DNA of 64,000 nt from Alphaproteobacteria bacterium (GCA_015062585.1 SUUJ01000004.1:30512-94511); one strand, 5' to 3'. Positions 1 through 9,273 are shown, numbered from the stretch's first letter. Translations and numbers: made by a program. Notes: generated from the sequence alone by a model not told the origin.

Positions 1-757
1 TATCAAAAACAGTCGGTGTCATTTGATCATCATAATTTTCGCGACTCAATGTAAATTCCAAAGGAGTATCTTGCATATCAGCCCAATGTTTATCTGCCAG
101 CATATCCATATCTTCATTATGTTGAATAAGAGCCTGAGCTTGCCATTTCAGGAACTCATTAAATTCATCATTTGTCGAATAATAGGCGGCCAATTCCAGT
201 TCGTTGGCAGCATCGGAAAATTCTTTTGAAAAATATTGCGTATAATCTACCCCGATAAGCTCGTCATTTATTCGTCTGACCATGGAACGCGCCGATAAAA
301 TATTTTTCAATTCATCGACTTTTCCGCGTTCTATCATCCTAAACAAAATGCTATGAAACTCATCAACAGTAAGGTCTTCAGGATAAAAATTATGTCCCGG
401 AGTTTCTTTAATTTTTTCAAAAATCTTTATTGGTTTATCATCTATTCCGTTAATACCGATTACGCCGTTTAAGGAGTTAAAAATAATCAAAGCTTTTTTA
501 GCATATTGGCTGGTAATTGAGGCATTTTCCAAAGCTGACTTAAGGCTTTTATTCAAGTGATGATCTTGCTCCAAAGCAACATTATTGATAATTTGTCCTG
601 CTCTTATCAGGTGTTTTAAGGCTTCCTTATCGTTATTGGCAAGCTCCTTATATCCCTTAAAATTTTCATCAATCAGAACAACATCAGTCATTTGATTGTT
701 AATCATATCATCAAGTTTTTCTTCGCTTATTGCTAGTTTGTATCCGTTTATAATCAT
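1..757 (-). CDS. M49-like (dipeptidyl peptidase III type) metallopeptidase, N-terminal part, runs off window
   Basis: This open frame reads from an ATG at 757 down to base 1 without a stop, so about 252 N-terminal residues are visible and the 3' end is missing; the ORF track does not list it. The segment PGHNFYPEDLTVDEF and the later PLEFTLSRENYDD resemble the pattern seen in M49 / DPP III-like peptidases (pGxxFYPedMtkeEF, then a P-ExxIGPxExYeD-like stretch before the zinc site). The zinc motif HExxxH or HExxGH would lie beyond the window, so catalytic competence cannot be judged. Its ATG overlaps the TGA of the upstream MEMO-AMMECR1 gene (ATGA), implying translational coupling and one operon. 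No signal peptide is visible at the N-terminus. Family assignment is by remembered pattern only; another alpha-helical hydrolase is possible. Confidence 0.6.
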   Translation of the reverse strand, partial: MIINGYKLAISEEKLDDMINNQMTDVVLIDENFKGYKELANNDKEALKHLIRAGQIINNVALEQDHHLNKSLKSALENASITSQYAKKALIIFNSLNGVIGINGIDDKPIKIFEKIKETPGHNFYPEDLTVDEFHSILFRMIERGKVDELKNILSARSMVRRINDELIGVDYTQYFSKEFSDAANELELAAYYSTNDEFNEFLKWQAQALIQHNEDMDMLADKHWADMQDTPLEFTLSRENYDDQMTPTVFD

Positions 758-2295
758 TGTGAAACCTCCACGGTTCTAAATTTATATACTTCAATTTTGT
801 CAGACCAATACGACGGGCTGAGTCCGGCTTTTATTTTAAGTTGATTCATAAATTCGTGTTTATCCGATATAAGCTCCCATACACTGGGCAAATATATTCC
901 TTGGCGTTTGCCGTCTTTAATCAATATTCCGTCAATATAAGGCTCAATCTTAGTCAGCAAATCGTCATAAGAAGAAAATTTTATCGGTACAAAGCTGGTT
1001 AAAAACGATATTTTATAAGTAATTTTCGGTAATTCTTTTTTACTTACCGGTTTAAAACGCGAGTCATTCAAAGCTGCTAAAATGGTGTTTTTAGCCAAAT
1101 CATCGGCAACAGCGTTCACCGGTAGAATTGATCCTATGCAACCGCGCAATTTATTGTTTTTTTCCAAGGTAACAAAAGTAGCGCCTTTATTAAACATAAC
1201 ATTATCAAAATCTTCGCGTTTGGGTGAATAAGTATTGTTATTCATCACAGCTTCGTAAAGTGCCGTTTTTACGATTTTTAATATAGCGTCTTTGTTATGA
1301 CGAGTAAAATTGTGTAAATTTTTCTCTTCCAGCTCGATACTGTCCAAAGTCTCCGGCTGTTTATCTTCTTCAAAGGCCCAAGCCCCATAACCGACAACTC
1401 TGTCCTTGTCGCCGGCAGTATCTCCCGAATTTGCCATATCCAAAAGATGAGGTACCAAGGCAAAATCTTTGGCCAAAATCATTGCGGTATTTATACCTGT
1501 TGCCCCGCAAGATTGATGTTCAAGTAAAGGTTCACCTTTTTTAATTTTTTCTGCTGTTTTTTTATCTTCTTGTTGAGCGGTTGTATAATCCAAATAGTGC
1601 GACAAATCTGCTGATATAATCAAAAGACTGTCTTCCCTTTCCAAATGAGGTTGTAAAATTCGCGCCACATCTTCAGGATTTACCGAACCATAGACCATCG
1701 GAATTATTTGAAAATTATCCAAAGTTTTTTGCAAGAATGGGATTATTACTTCCAAAGAATGTTCTTTTCTATGGGCGTTTGAGTTAAAATAAAATGTTGA
1801 TGTTTGGTCCAACTGATTTGCTATGCTCAAATCGGTTTTTACGATTCCCAAAGGAGTTCTAAAACTTTTTTCCATAGCCAAAGCGACACCGTTTACTCTG
1901 ACACGGTGTGAGGGACCAAGTAAAAAGATTTTCTTAAATTTATTTTTAAACGGTTGAATTTTCTTAAAAGCGCTGGCGGCGACTTGTGCCGAATATTTAT
2001 AACCGGCGTGAGGGACTATCAAAATCTTCGGTTTGCCGCTGTTTTCATTAGAAATATGCTCAATATATCCGTTAATATCACTGTTTAACTGGTAAGTGTC
2101 AGCCGGATAAAAAACACCGGCGACGGCAGCCTCGCGTATAGGATTTATATCATCGTCTTCTAAGCTGTAATTAACGATAGATTCTTTGTTTGAAGAAATA
2201 TGCTTAAAGAAATATCCCACATTAAATCCCCCTATAATAAGAATGATGGTGATAATCATAAACCATGTTGAGAATTTTTTCTTATCAAATTCCAT
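754..2295 (-). CDS. Membrane-anchored MEMO-AMMECR1 fusion protein (AmmeMemoRadiSam proteins B and A)
   Basis: A 513-residue protein with three parts. Residues about 12-31 are a hydrophobic helix that probably anchors it in the inner membrane. Residues about 50-330 are a MEMO-family domain, with IVPHAGYKYS, LLGPSHRV, SADLSHYLDY and SCGATG motifs; the family is related to extradiol dioxygenases and uses His residues like those in HAGY, PSHR and DLSHY. Residues about 345-513 are an AMMECR1 domain, shown by LRGCIGS, the NDSRF motif and LPSVW. In many prokaryotes the two domains occur with a radical SAM protein (the AmmeMemoRadiSam system) whose biochemical role is unsettled. Here the following gene is an M49-like peptidase instead, overlapping by four bases. 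No radical SAM partner is visible inside the window. Confidence 0.88.
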   Translation of the reverse strand: MEFDKKKFSTWFMIITIILIIGGFNVGYFFKHISSNKESIVNYSLEDDDINPIREAAVAGVFYPADTYQLNSDINGYIEHISNENSGKPKILIVPHAGYKYSAQVAASAFKKIQPFKNKFKKIFLLGPSHRVRVNGVALAMEKSFRTPLGIVKTDLSIANQLDQTSTFYFNSNAHRKEHSLEVIIPFLQKTLDNFQIIPMVYGSVNPEDVARILQPHLEREDSLLIISADLSHYLDYTTAQQEDKKTAEKIKKGEPLLEHQSCGATGINTAMILAKDFALVPHLLDMANSGDTAGDKDRVVGYGAWAFEEDKQPETLDSIELEEKNLHNFTRHNKDAILKIVKTALYEAVMNNNTYSPKREDFDNVMFNKGATFVTLEKNNKLRGCIGSILPVNAVADDLAKNTILAALNDSRFKPVSKKELPKITYKISFLTSFVPIKFSSYDDLLTKIEPYIDGILIKDGKRQGIYLPSVWELISDKHEFMNQLKIKAGLSPSYWSDKIEVYKFRTVEVSQ

Positions 2296-2383
2296 ATAAC
2301 GGCTCCCAAAAACTTGTCGTATAAAAATATAAGTCCCATTATAAATAACGGGACTTAATATTTTGCTAAAATTCTGATATAAA

Positions 2384-3664
2384 TTATTTTCCTTTACCGA
2401 TAACTTTTTTACCGCCCATATACGGTTGTAACTTGGCCGGAATATTTACCGAACCGTCTTCATTTTGGTGGTTTTCGATAAACATAACCAAAGCACGAGG
2501 AGTTGCAATTCCGGTATTGTTTAAGGTATGGGCAAATTTAACTTTACCTGAGGCATTTTCTCTGTATCTGATATTGGTGCGACGAGCTTGCCAATCGGTG
2601 ATATTTGAACAAGAGTGAGTTTCGCGGTAACAATTTTGGCTCGGCAACCAAGCTTCCAAATCATATTGGCGATATTTCGGCGAACCCATATCTCCGCAAC
2701 AAACATCCAATACCTGATAAGGCAATTCCAAATCAGCCAAAACTTCTTCTGATATTTCAAGAAGTTTTTTATGCCATTTTTCGCTTTCTTCTTTTTCGCC
2801 TTTGCAAACGACAAATTGTTCTGTTTTCATAAATTGGTGTACGCGAATAAGGCCTTTGGTGTCCTTACCGGCAGAACCTGCTTCGCGTCTGAAACAAGGA
2901 GAAAATCCGGCATACAAAATAGGCAAAGAACTTTCCGGCAAAATTTCATCGGCGTGCATAGAGTTTAAGATAAGTTCGGCAGTACCTGACAAGTAAACAT
3001 CATCAGCTTCCATATAATAAATTTCGTCTCTTGCGAACGGCAAATATCCTTGTCCGTACAAAGGTTTGTCTTTAGTAAGTGACGGAACGGAAATAACCGT
3101 AAAACCTTTATCACGAAGCTTGTCTAACACCATCATATGAATGGCTAATTCCAATTTGGCCATATCATTTTTCAACACATAGGTTCTGGCACCCGAAATT
3201 CTGGCAATGCGTTCACTATCGGTCCAATCGTTCAATTCGCAAAGTTCGATTTGATCGCGTGGTGTAAAATCAAATTTGCGAGGTTCACCGACTTTTCTTA
3301 CTACCACATTGGCGCTGTCATCCGGACCATCGGGACAATTTTCATCCGGATAGTTAGGCATTCTAAGCATCATATCATCAAATTTAGCCGTTGCTTCGTC
3401 AAGCAAAACCTGTTCTTGTTTCAATTCTTCGCCGATAGCTTTACTTTTGGCGATAATATTTGGTCTTTCTTCTGATGAGGCAGATTTAATGGAGTTACTC
3501 AATCTGTTTTTTTCTTCCATTTTTTGTTGAGTTGAAGTTTTCAGCTTATTCATTTCAAGATAAGCTTCAACCAATTTGTCGACATTAGATGGAGCAAAAC
3601 CTTTTCTTGCCAAAGATTTTTTAACCCAATCGACATTTTCTGCCACAAATTTAATATCTAACAT
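2384..3664 (-). CDS. serS: Seryl-tRNA synthetase
   Basis: Charges tRNA-Ser (and tRNA-Sec where present) with serine in the cytoplasm. The 426-residue length is normal. Residues about 1-110 form the charged antiparallel coiled-coil arm that grips the long variable arm of tRNA-Ser. The class II core follows: motif 2 is in FRREAGSAGKDTKGLIR with the continuing HQFMKTEQF, and motif 3 near the C-terminus is in NTGIATPRALVMFIE. The gene is divergent from trpS across about 100 bp and is separated from the MEMO-AMMECR1 gene by 88 bp, so it may head that transcript. The ATG start gives the standard MLDIKFV N-terminus. No truncation or missing motif was seen. Confidence 0.97.
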   Translation of the reverse strand: MLDIKFVAENVDWVKKSLARKGFAPSNVDKLVEAYLEMNKLKTSTQQKMEEKNRLSNSIKSASSEERPNIIAKSKAIGEELKQEQVLLDEATAKFDDMMLRMPNYPDENCPDGPDDSANVVVRKVGEPRKFDFTPRDQIELCELNDWTDSERIARISGARTYVLKNDMAKLELAIHMMVLDKLRDKGFTVISVPSLTKDKPLYGQGYLPFARDEIYYMEADDVYLSGTAELILNSMHADEILPESSLPILYAGFSPCFRREAGSAGKDTKGLIRVHQFMKTEQFVVCKGEKEESEKWHKKLLEISEEVLADLELPYQVLDVCCGDMGSPKYRQYDLEAWLPSQNCYRETHSCSNITDWQARRTNIRYRENASGKVKFAHTLNNTGIATPRALVMFIENHQNEDGSVNIPAKLQPYMGGKKVIGKGK

Positions 3665-3692
3665 TTTTTTTAATCACCTTATTATATAGCTA

Positions 3693-3721
3693 TTGACTTA
3701 AAAACCCGACTAGAGTATCAA
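3693..3721 (+). promoter_or_regulatory. Candidate sigma-70-type promoter of trpS
   Basis: TTGACT and TATCAA are separated by 17 bp in the serS-trpS divergent gap, about 45 bp upstream of the trpS ATG. Assigned by eye from the consensus hexamers only. Confidence 0.45.
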
Positions 3722-3764
3722 TTTTATAATATAAATTCAATAAAAAAGTAAGGATTAGTCGCAG

Positions 3765-4769
3765 ATGTTTGATAAAAAAACTGTTTTAACCGGAGTAAAA
3801 CCGACGGGTACACCTCATTTGGGTAATTATTTGGGTGCTATAATGCCGGCAATAGAAATGGGTAATAAGGCTGAAAATCACTATATGTTTATAGCTGATT
3901 ATCATGCAATCAATGCCGAAAAAGATCCTCTTGTGTTAAAACAAAAAATCAAAGAAGTTGCCTGCACTTATTTGGCTTTGGGACTAAATCCTAATCACTC
4001 TGTTTTTTATCGTCAATCCGATATTCCCGAAATTCTTGAAATTACTACAATTTTATATGCCTACACACCCAAAGGTTTTATGAATAAGGCTCATGCTTAT
4101 AAAGCCTGTGTCGACAAAAATCGTGAGGCGGGCAAACCCGATGATGACGGTATCAATATGGGTTTATATACATATCCGACTCTAATGGCTGCCGATATTT
4201 TATCTTTTGATACTGATATTGTTCCTGTTGGTAAGGATCAAGTTCAACATGTGGAAATTGCGCGCGATATTGCCGGTGCTATCAATGCTCATTACGGTAA
4301 AGATTTGTTGCATTTGCCGGAATATTATTTAAAGGAAAATGTAGAAATAGTCCCCGGTGTTGACGGTCGCAAAATGAGTAAATCATATGGTAACATAATT
4401 CCGCTTTTTGATGATGATAAAACAATCAAAAAAGCCGTATTTTCGGTTGTGACCGATTCTCGCCCGATGGATGAGCCCAAAGATCCTGAAAGTGTTATGG
4501 TCTACGAAATTTATAAAGCTATTGCCACCCCCGAACAATTAAAAGAAATGGCTGACGGTTTGCGCGAGGGAAGGCTTGGTTACGGTCATGTCAAAAATAT
4601 GTTGCTAGATGCGATTATTAACGAGATTAAAGAACCGAGAGAAAAATACAATTACTATATGGCTCATTATGAAGAAGTCGAAGCAATGCTTCAAGAAGGA
4701 GCCGCCAAAGCTCGTCCGGTTGCTCAACAAACATTAAAAAGATTGAAAGACGCCGTTTTCGGTAAATAA
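3765..4769 (+). CDS. trpS: Tryptophanyl-tRNA synthetase
   Basis: Class Ic synthetase that charges tRNA-Trp. The 334-residue length is typical of bacterial TrpRS. The HIGH-like signature is PHLGN within TGVKPTGTPHLGNYLGA, and the KMSKS loop is intact in GRKMSKSYGN. The GKDQVQHVE segment and the MAADIL segment are typical of the tryptophan-specific branch rather than TyrRS. An AAGGA ribosome-binding site lies about 12 bases upstream of the ATG. The gene is divergent from serS and is followed by a long repeat block, so it is likely monocistronic. No terminator hairpin with a clean T-run was found immediately after the stop; the repeat palindromes may serve instead. Confidence 0.97.
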   Translation: MFDKKTVLTGVKPTGTPHLGNYLGAIMPAIEMGNKAENHYMFIADYHAINAEKDPLVLKQKIKEVACTYLALGLNPNHSVFYRQSDIPEILEITTILYAYTPKGFMNKAHAYKACVDKNREAGKPDDDGINMGLYTYPTLMAADILSFDTDIVPVGKDQVQHVEIARDIAGAINAHYGKDLLHLPEYYLKENVEIVPGVDGRKMSKSYGNIIPLFDDDKTIKKAVFSVVTDSRPMDEPKDPESVMVYEIYKAIATPEQLKEMADGLREGRLGYGHVKNMLLDAIINEIKEPREKYNYYMAHYEEVEAMLQEGAAKARPVAQQTLKRLKDAVFGK

Positions 4770-4790
4770 TATTTTGATATTGTTGAAAAC

Positions 4791-5340
4791 AGTCATCCCT
4801 CGAATGAATAAGTAATGTCATTCCTCGCTCGGCGCTTTGGCGTCCGTGCGTCTAGGAATCTCATCTTTGCGTCAGCGCAATATTAAATAAAAACAACAAC
4901 CGCGATTTATGTTTTTTAGCTTTTTTTGACCGGAGATTCTCCTTTTATGCGCCCAAAGTCAGCCAACGGATGTGAAGGGCACATCCGGTTGAAAAAAGCG
5001 TTAAAAAAAACATCTTGAGCGGTGACTTTTGGTTACTTTTGGTCACTCAAAAGTAACATAAGAACTAATTTGAAGATTGCTAACCCCGTTCGCAAGCTCT
5101 CTCAGGCGATGACAATATTTTTTATAAGAAACAATAACAAAGTCATCCCTCGATTGCGTTGAGCAATCGTCTAGGGATCTTCCTTGTTTTAAAACTAATT
5201 TGAAGATGCCAAGTCTCGCTCATTTCATTCGCTCAAGGCATGACATATTTTTTTATGCCAAAGCGCCGAGCGAGGAATGACATTATCTACTCACTTAAGG
5301 CGATGACATTATATAAGGGAATGACATAATTCTTTATTAT
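4791..5340. repeat. Intergenic mosaic repeat block A (core element plus palindromic units)
   Basis: This gene-free stretch between convergent genes is built from units that recur at 26.5-27.0 kb and 39.2-39.8 kb. It holds a GTCATTCC...GGAATCTCAT palindromic unit (about 4816-4863), the roughly 175-bp core in minus orientation (4891-5064), a unit ending GAAGATTGC...GGCGATGAC (about 5073-5113), a GTCATCCC...GGGATCTTCC unit (5142-5185) and a GATGCC...GGCATGAC unit (about 5211-5249). No open reading frame of credible composition is present. The block resembles REP/BIME or rickettsial-type palindromic repeats in style, but no family was recognised. Confidence 0.85.
4891..5064 (-). repeat. Core intergenic repeat element, copy A (reverse orientation)
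   Basis: About 175 bp that matches 26644-26820 and 39281-39455 almost base for base when reversed. Read in the element's own direction it contains TTACTTTTG...CAAAAGTAA (9-bp inverted repeat; here with small changes) and CGGATGTG-CCCTT-CACATCCG (8-bp stem, 5-base loop). Confidence 0.85.
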
Positions 5341-5363
5341 GCAGAAAAAATAAATTTTATTAC

Positions 5364-5672
5364 TTAAAGTCCGTCGATTAAGGGGTTTTTCTTAACATGT
5401 TTAATCATAACTTTGTAATCTTTTAATATTTTATCGCCGGCTTTGTTTTTTTCCAATACAACGGCCCAAGAGGAATTGGATATATAAGAACAAGCTTCAT
5501 CAGGTATATAATCCAGCAAAACCACATCATGATCATTGCGAAACAATGTTGCGTGTCTTCCGCCATCATACAGCAAAACAGCATTATCCGGTTTTGAACG
5601 ATTAGCATCAATCACAAAAACCGGCACGCCTTCTTTTGTAGTAACTACTTCATAATTTTTAGCATGTTTCAT
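5364..5672 (-). CDS. Hypothetical protein, 102 residues
   Basis: Not recognised. A small soluble protein with a mix of short strand-like stretches and charged residues, ending in a Lys-rich tail (VMIKHVKKNPLIDGL). No signal peptide, membrane helix or known motif was seen. The start codon overlaps the stop of the upstream 61-residue gene (TGATG), which suggests translational coupling and supports both as real genes. The gene points toward repeat block A and is convergent with trpS. Its FVIDANRSKPDNAVLLYDG segment with several aspartates could suggest a beta-rich fold, but nothing allows a functional call. Confidence 0.6.
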   Translation of the reverse strand: MKHAKNYEVVTTKEGVPVFVIDANRSKPDNAVLLYDGGRHATLFRNDHDVVLLDYIPDEACSYISNSSWAVVLEKNKAGDKILKDYKVMIKHVKKNPLIDGL

Positions 5673-5857
5673 CAGCGAGATGTTTCCTTGTTTCTATTAA
5701 AAATAAAGTCGATACTCTTCTTTACAAGATATAAACATCCGGCAACATGTAATGCGCCTCCAAAGAATCTTCTCAGAGGTGTAAGTCCGTGCGCTTCAAG
5801 AGCTTTTCCGAGCACTGCTGCCGAAATACCAACGGCTACATCTTTTCCTTCACTCAT
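5672..5857 (-). CDS. Hypothetical small membrane-associated protein, 61 residues
   Basis: Not recognised. The ORF track starts at 5899, but the ATG at 5857 is preferred because GGAG lies about 8 bases upstream, giving an MSEGKDVAVG N-terminus. The protein has one moderately hydrophobic segment (GGALHVAGCLYLVKKSIDFIF) that may be a membrane helix, and a basic C-terminus. The next gene starts within its stop codon (TGATG), so the pair is probably co-expressed. The gap of about 280 bp upstream, shared with ileS, is AT-rich and holds a promoter for the divergent ileS but no other gene. Confidence 0.55.
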   Translation of the reverse strand: MSEGKDVAVGISAAVLGKALEAHGLTPLRRFFGGALHVAGCLYLVKKSIDFIFNRNKETSR

Positions 5858-5942
5858 CTTATATCTCCGATTTTCCCCATTATGAGCAAATGTTAACACA
5901 TTATTAACTTTTGGTCAACAATTCTTTTTTCAAACTAAGGTG

Positions 5943-5971
5943 TTGACTCATCAGCTTTATTGTATTAAATT
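5943..5971 (+). promoter_or_regulatory. Candidate sigma-70-type promoter of ileS
   Basis: TTGACT and TAAATT are separated by 17 bp. Transcription from here would give a leader of about 160 nt before ileS. That leader contains a short ATCCC/GGGAT hairpin at about 6047-6060, but no T-box-like features. Confidence 0.4.
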
Positions 5972-6138
5972 CTTTGGCAGTGTTCAAAATTTTGAAAGTT
6001 TTTTAATATGCGCAACTCAAATATCATATCAATCATTTTTCGAATTATCCCTTAGGGGATTTAGTTAGTTTGCACATATTTTTCATTTTAGTTTTTAATC
6101 AAATCAATCAATAATATTTTATAGGGTGTTTTAAGAAG

Positions 6139-9100
6139 ATGAAACATTATCAAGAGGTTAAGGCAAAACCTGACTTTGCCGCATTAGAAAAAGAAGTATT
6201 AAACTTTTGGGAAGAAGACAAAACTTTTGAAAAATCGGTTCAAAACCGTGATGGTGCTGCCGAATTTGTATTTTATGACGGTCCTCCGTTTGCCAATGGT
6301 ACACCACACTATGGTCACATTATGGTGTCTTATGTCAAAGATGTTGTCGCTCGCTTTCAAACTATGAACGGCAAAAAAGTTGAGCGTCGTTTGGGATGGG
6401 ACTGTCACGGTCTTCCGGCCGAAATGTCTGCCGAAAAACAACTTGGTGTTTCCGGTCGTAAACAAATCGAAGAATACGGCGTTGAAAAGTTTAATAACTT
6501 TTGCCGTTCCGATGTATTAAAATATTCAAACATTTGGGTAGATACATTTAAGCGTATCGGCCGTTGGGTTGACTTTAACCATGATTATAAGACCATGGAT
6601 TTGTCTTTTATGGAGAGCGTAATCAACAATTTCAAACAACTTTGGGAAAAAGGTTTGGTCTATGAAGATTATCGTGTTTTGCCATATTCTTGGGCTGCCG
6701 AAACTCCGCTTTCTAACTTTGAAGTAAACCAAGGCTATCAAGACAAGACCGATAATGCCATTACCGTTATGTTTAAGCTTGAAAACGGCATGAAAATTCT
6801 TGTTTGGACCACAACTCCTTGGACTTTGCCGTCAAACCTTATGTTAGCAGTGGGTAAAGATATTGATTATGTGGTCATGGAAGAAGACGGTCAAAAATAT
6901 ATTGTCGGACGCGCTTTGCTCGGTCGCTATAAAAAACAACTTGAAAATGCCGTTGAAGTCGGTTCTATGAAAGGTTCTGATTTGGTAGGTATGAGCTATG
7001 AGCCGATGTTCCCATACTTTAAACATTTGAAAGAAAAAGGATGCTTCAAAGTATTGTCAGGCGAGTTCGTATCAACCGAAGACGGTACCGGTGTTGTTCA
7101 TATTGCACCGGGTTTTGGTCAAGACGACTTTGATGTTTGCCGCGCGGTTGATGAGCATTTCCCTGTTGTTTGCCCTGTTGATGAAGCCGGTAAATTTACC
7201 GCAGAGGTTTCTGATTATGAGGGTAAACAAGTTTTCGAAACTAATGAACCGATTATGCAATGGCTCAAAGAAAACGGTCTTTTGGTCAAAAAAGAACAAT
7301 ATACTCACTCTTATCCGTTCTGCTGGCGTACTGATACACCGCTTATTTATAAAGCAATGTCATCTTGGTTTGTTCGTGTAACTGACTTTAGAGATGAAAT
7401 GGTTAAAAATAACCAAGAAATCAACTGGGTGCCTGATCATATTAAAGACGGTCGTTTCGGTAAATGGCTTGAAGGTGCAAGAGATTGGTCAATTTCTCGT
7501 AATCGTTTTTGGGGTACACCAATTCCGGTTTGGAAATCTGATAATCCGGCATTTCCTAGAATAGATGTATTCGGTTCGGTTGCCGAAATCAAAGAAAAAA
7601 CCGGCTTTGATGTTAAGGATTTGCACAAACCCTATATTGATGATGTGGTATATCCCAATCCTGATGACCCGACCGGCAAAACAATGATGCGTCGTGTATC
7701 CGATGTTTTTGACTGCTGGTTCGAATCAGGTTCTATGCCTTATGCTCAAGTGCATTATCCTTTTGAAAACAAAGAATGGTTTGAAAATCATTTTCCGGCT
7801 GACTTCATTGTCGAAGCAATGGATCAAACACGCGGTTGGTTCTATACATTGACCGTATTGTCAACAGCGCTTCACAATCGTCCGGCATTCAAAAATTGTA
7901 TTTGTACCGGCTTGTTGATGGCCGAGGGCGGACAAAAGCTTTCTAAACGCTTGAAAAACTATCCTGATCCGAACGAGATTTTAGATACTATCGGCTCTGA
8001 CGCTCTTCGTTGGTTTTTGGTGTCGTCTCCGGTATTAAAAGGCGGTAACTTAGCCGTTGATAAAGAAGGTAAAGAAATTGCCAAAGCTTCTCGCTCGGCG
8101 TTAATTCCATTGTGGAATGCCTTTTATTTCTTTACTTTGTATGCTAATGCCGAAAGCTATAAGGCTAAGGAAGTTTATACTTCAAACGAGGCTATCGATA
8201 ACTATATCTTGTCAAAACTCAAAAATTTGGCCGATGTGGTAAGAAATGGAATCGAAACCTATGATGTAGCCGTTGCTTGTAATGAAATAGCTTCATTTAT
8301 CGAAGTTTTGAACAACTGGTATATTCGCCGCACTCGTGACCGTTTCTGGGAAGGTGAAGCTCAAGCTTTTGATGTTTTGTATACCGTATTGGTCAATTTG
8401 TGCAAAATAGCCGCTCCGCTTTTGCCGTTTGTAACCGAATATGTATACAAAAACTTAACAGGCGAAGAATCTGTTCATTTAACTGACTATCCGATGTTAT
8501 CAGAAATCAAATTTGACAAGGATTTGGTTGAGGATATGGATTTCTTGCAAGATTTGTGCTCTGCCGGTAAGTTTATTCGCGAAGAAAAGAATTTGCGCAA
8601 TCGCTTGCCGTTAAAGTCTTTAACTGTTGTCGGTCGTCAACTTTCTGATGCCTATTGCGACATTATCAAAGATGAGCTCAATGTTAAAGAAGTCTTGTTT
8701 GACAGCAATTTATCTGCCTATGCCGAAAAGAAAATATATTTGTATACTCCGCTTTTGGGTAAGGCTTTGGGCAAAGATATGGGCGCTGTTATGGCTGCCT
8801 ATAAGCAAGGACAATGGACATTAAATAATGACGGAACATTGGCCATCGGCGGTCAAAATTTAACTACTGATTTGTTTGAAGTTCGCCTTGATATGAAAGG
8901 TGGTGTGGTCGGTCGCGCTTTTGCCGATAACAAAGCTTTGGTAACACTTGATACCAATGTTACACCGGAGCTCAAACGCGAAGGTATGGCTCGTGACTTT
9001 GTTCGTCTTGTTCAAACCTTGCGCAAAGACAAAGATTTTAACATTTCTGACAGAATAGCATTGTCATATTCTACTTCCAACTCAGAATTGGCATTGGCTT

Positions 9101-9225
9101 TGGATGAAAACAAATCATATATTGCCGAACAAGTTTTGGCTGTTAAGGTTGATAATACTTGTAACGACGGTACAAAGGCTGATATTGAAGGCGCGGATAT
9201 CTGCTATGATGCTTTCGTCGCCTAA
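6139..9225 (+). CDS. ileS: Isoleucyl-tRNA synthetase, eukaryote-like type 2
   Basis: Class Ia synthetase that charges tRNA-Ile and edits misactivated valine. It is 1028 residues, longer than the ~930-940 of the common bacterial type 1 enzyme. The HIGH motif is PHYGH in PPFANGTPHYGHI, and GWDCHGLPAE follows. The KMSKS loop reads KLSKRLKNYPDP, the form seen in eukaryotic and type 2 bacterial enzymes rather than KMSKSxGN. The C-terminal region lacks the four-cysteine zinc motif of type 1 enzymes. Type 2 enzymes are known to be poorly inhibited by mupirocin, so natural resistance is an inference. A candidate promoter lies upstream and a terminator directly follows, so the gene is probably a single transcription unit. 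Confidence 0.95.
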   Translation: MKHYQEVKAKPDFAALEKEVLNFWEEDKTFEKSVQNRDGAAEFVFYDGPPFANGTPHYGHIMVSYVKDVVARFQTMNGKKVERRLGWDCHGLPAEMSAEKQLGVSGRKQIEEYGVEKFNNFCRSDVLKYSNIWVDTFKRIGRWVDFNHDYKTMDLSFMESVINNFKQLWEKGLVYEDYRVLPYSWAAETPLSNFEVNQGYQDKTDNAITVMFKLENGMKILVWTTTPWTLPSNLMLAVGKDIDYVVMEEDGQKYIVGRALLGRYKKQLENAVEVGSMKGSDLVGMSYEPMFPYFKHLKEKGCFKVLSGEFVSTEDGTGVVHIAPGFGQDDFDVCRAVDEHFPVVCPVDEAGKFTAEVSDYEGKQVFETNEPIMQWLKENGLLVKKEQYTHSYPFCWRTDTPLIYKAMSSWFVRVTDFRDEMVKNNQEINWVPDHIKDGRFGKWLEGARDWSISRNRFWGTPIPVWKSDNPAFPRIDVFGSVAEIKEKTGFDVKDLHKPYIDDVVYPNPDDPTGKTMMRRVSDVFDCWFESGSMPYAQVHYPFENKEWFENHFPADFIVEAMDQTRGWFYTLTVLSTALHNRPAFKNCICTGLLMAEGGQKLSKRLKNYPDPNEILDTIGSDALRWFLVSSPVLKGGNLAVDKEGKEIAKASRSALIPLWNAFYFFTLYANAESYKAKEVYTSNEAIDNYILSKLKNLADVVRNGIETYDVAVACNEIASFIEVLNNWYIRRTRDRFWEGEAQAFDVLYTVLVNLCKIAAPLLPFVTEYVYKNLTGEESVHLTDYPMLSEIKFDKDLVEDMDFLQDLCSAGKFIREEKNLRNRLPLKSLTVVGRQLSDAYCDIIKDELNVKEVLFDSNLSAYAEKKIYLYTPLLGKALGKDMGAVMAAYKQGQWTLNNDGTLAIGGQNLTTDLFEVRLDMKGGVVGRAFADNKALVTLDTNVTPELKREGMARDFVRLVQTLRKDKDFNISDRIALSYSTSNSELALALDENKSYIAEQVLAVKVDNTCNDGTKADIEGADICYDAFVA

Positions 9226-9246
9226 ACAGTAGCAAAAAATATAAAA

Positions 9247-9273
9247 AGACTCCTCATCAAGAGGAGTTTTTTT
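9247..9273 (+). terminator. Rho-independent terminator of ileS
   Basis: ACTCCTC-ATCAA-GAGGAGT forms a 7-bp stem with a 5-base loop, followed by a run of seven T, 22 bp after the ileS stop. Confidence 0.85.

Noticed and set aside
23-229. 68-residue plus-strand ORF at the window start
   Set aside because: It is antisense to the truncated M49-like gene, which has the better coding pattern and an ATGA overlap with its upstream neighbour.
5972-6138. T-box or other riboswitch in the ileS leader
   Set aside because: No T-box consensus, specifier loop or terminator/antiterminator pair is visible, and T-boxes are not expected in this group; only a short hairpin is present.
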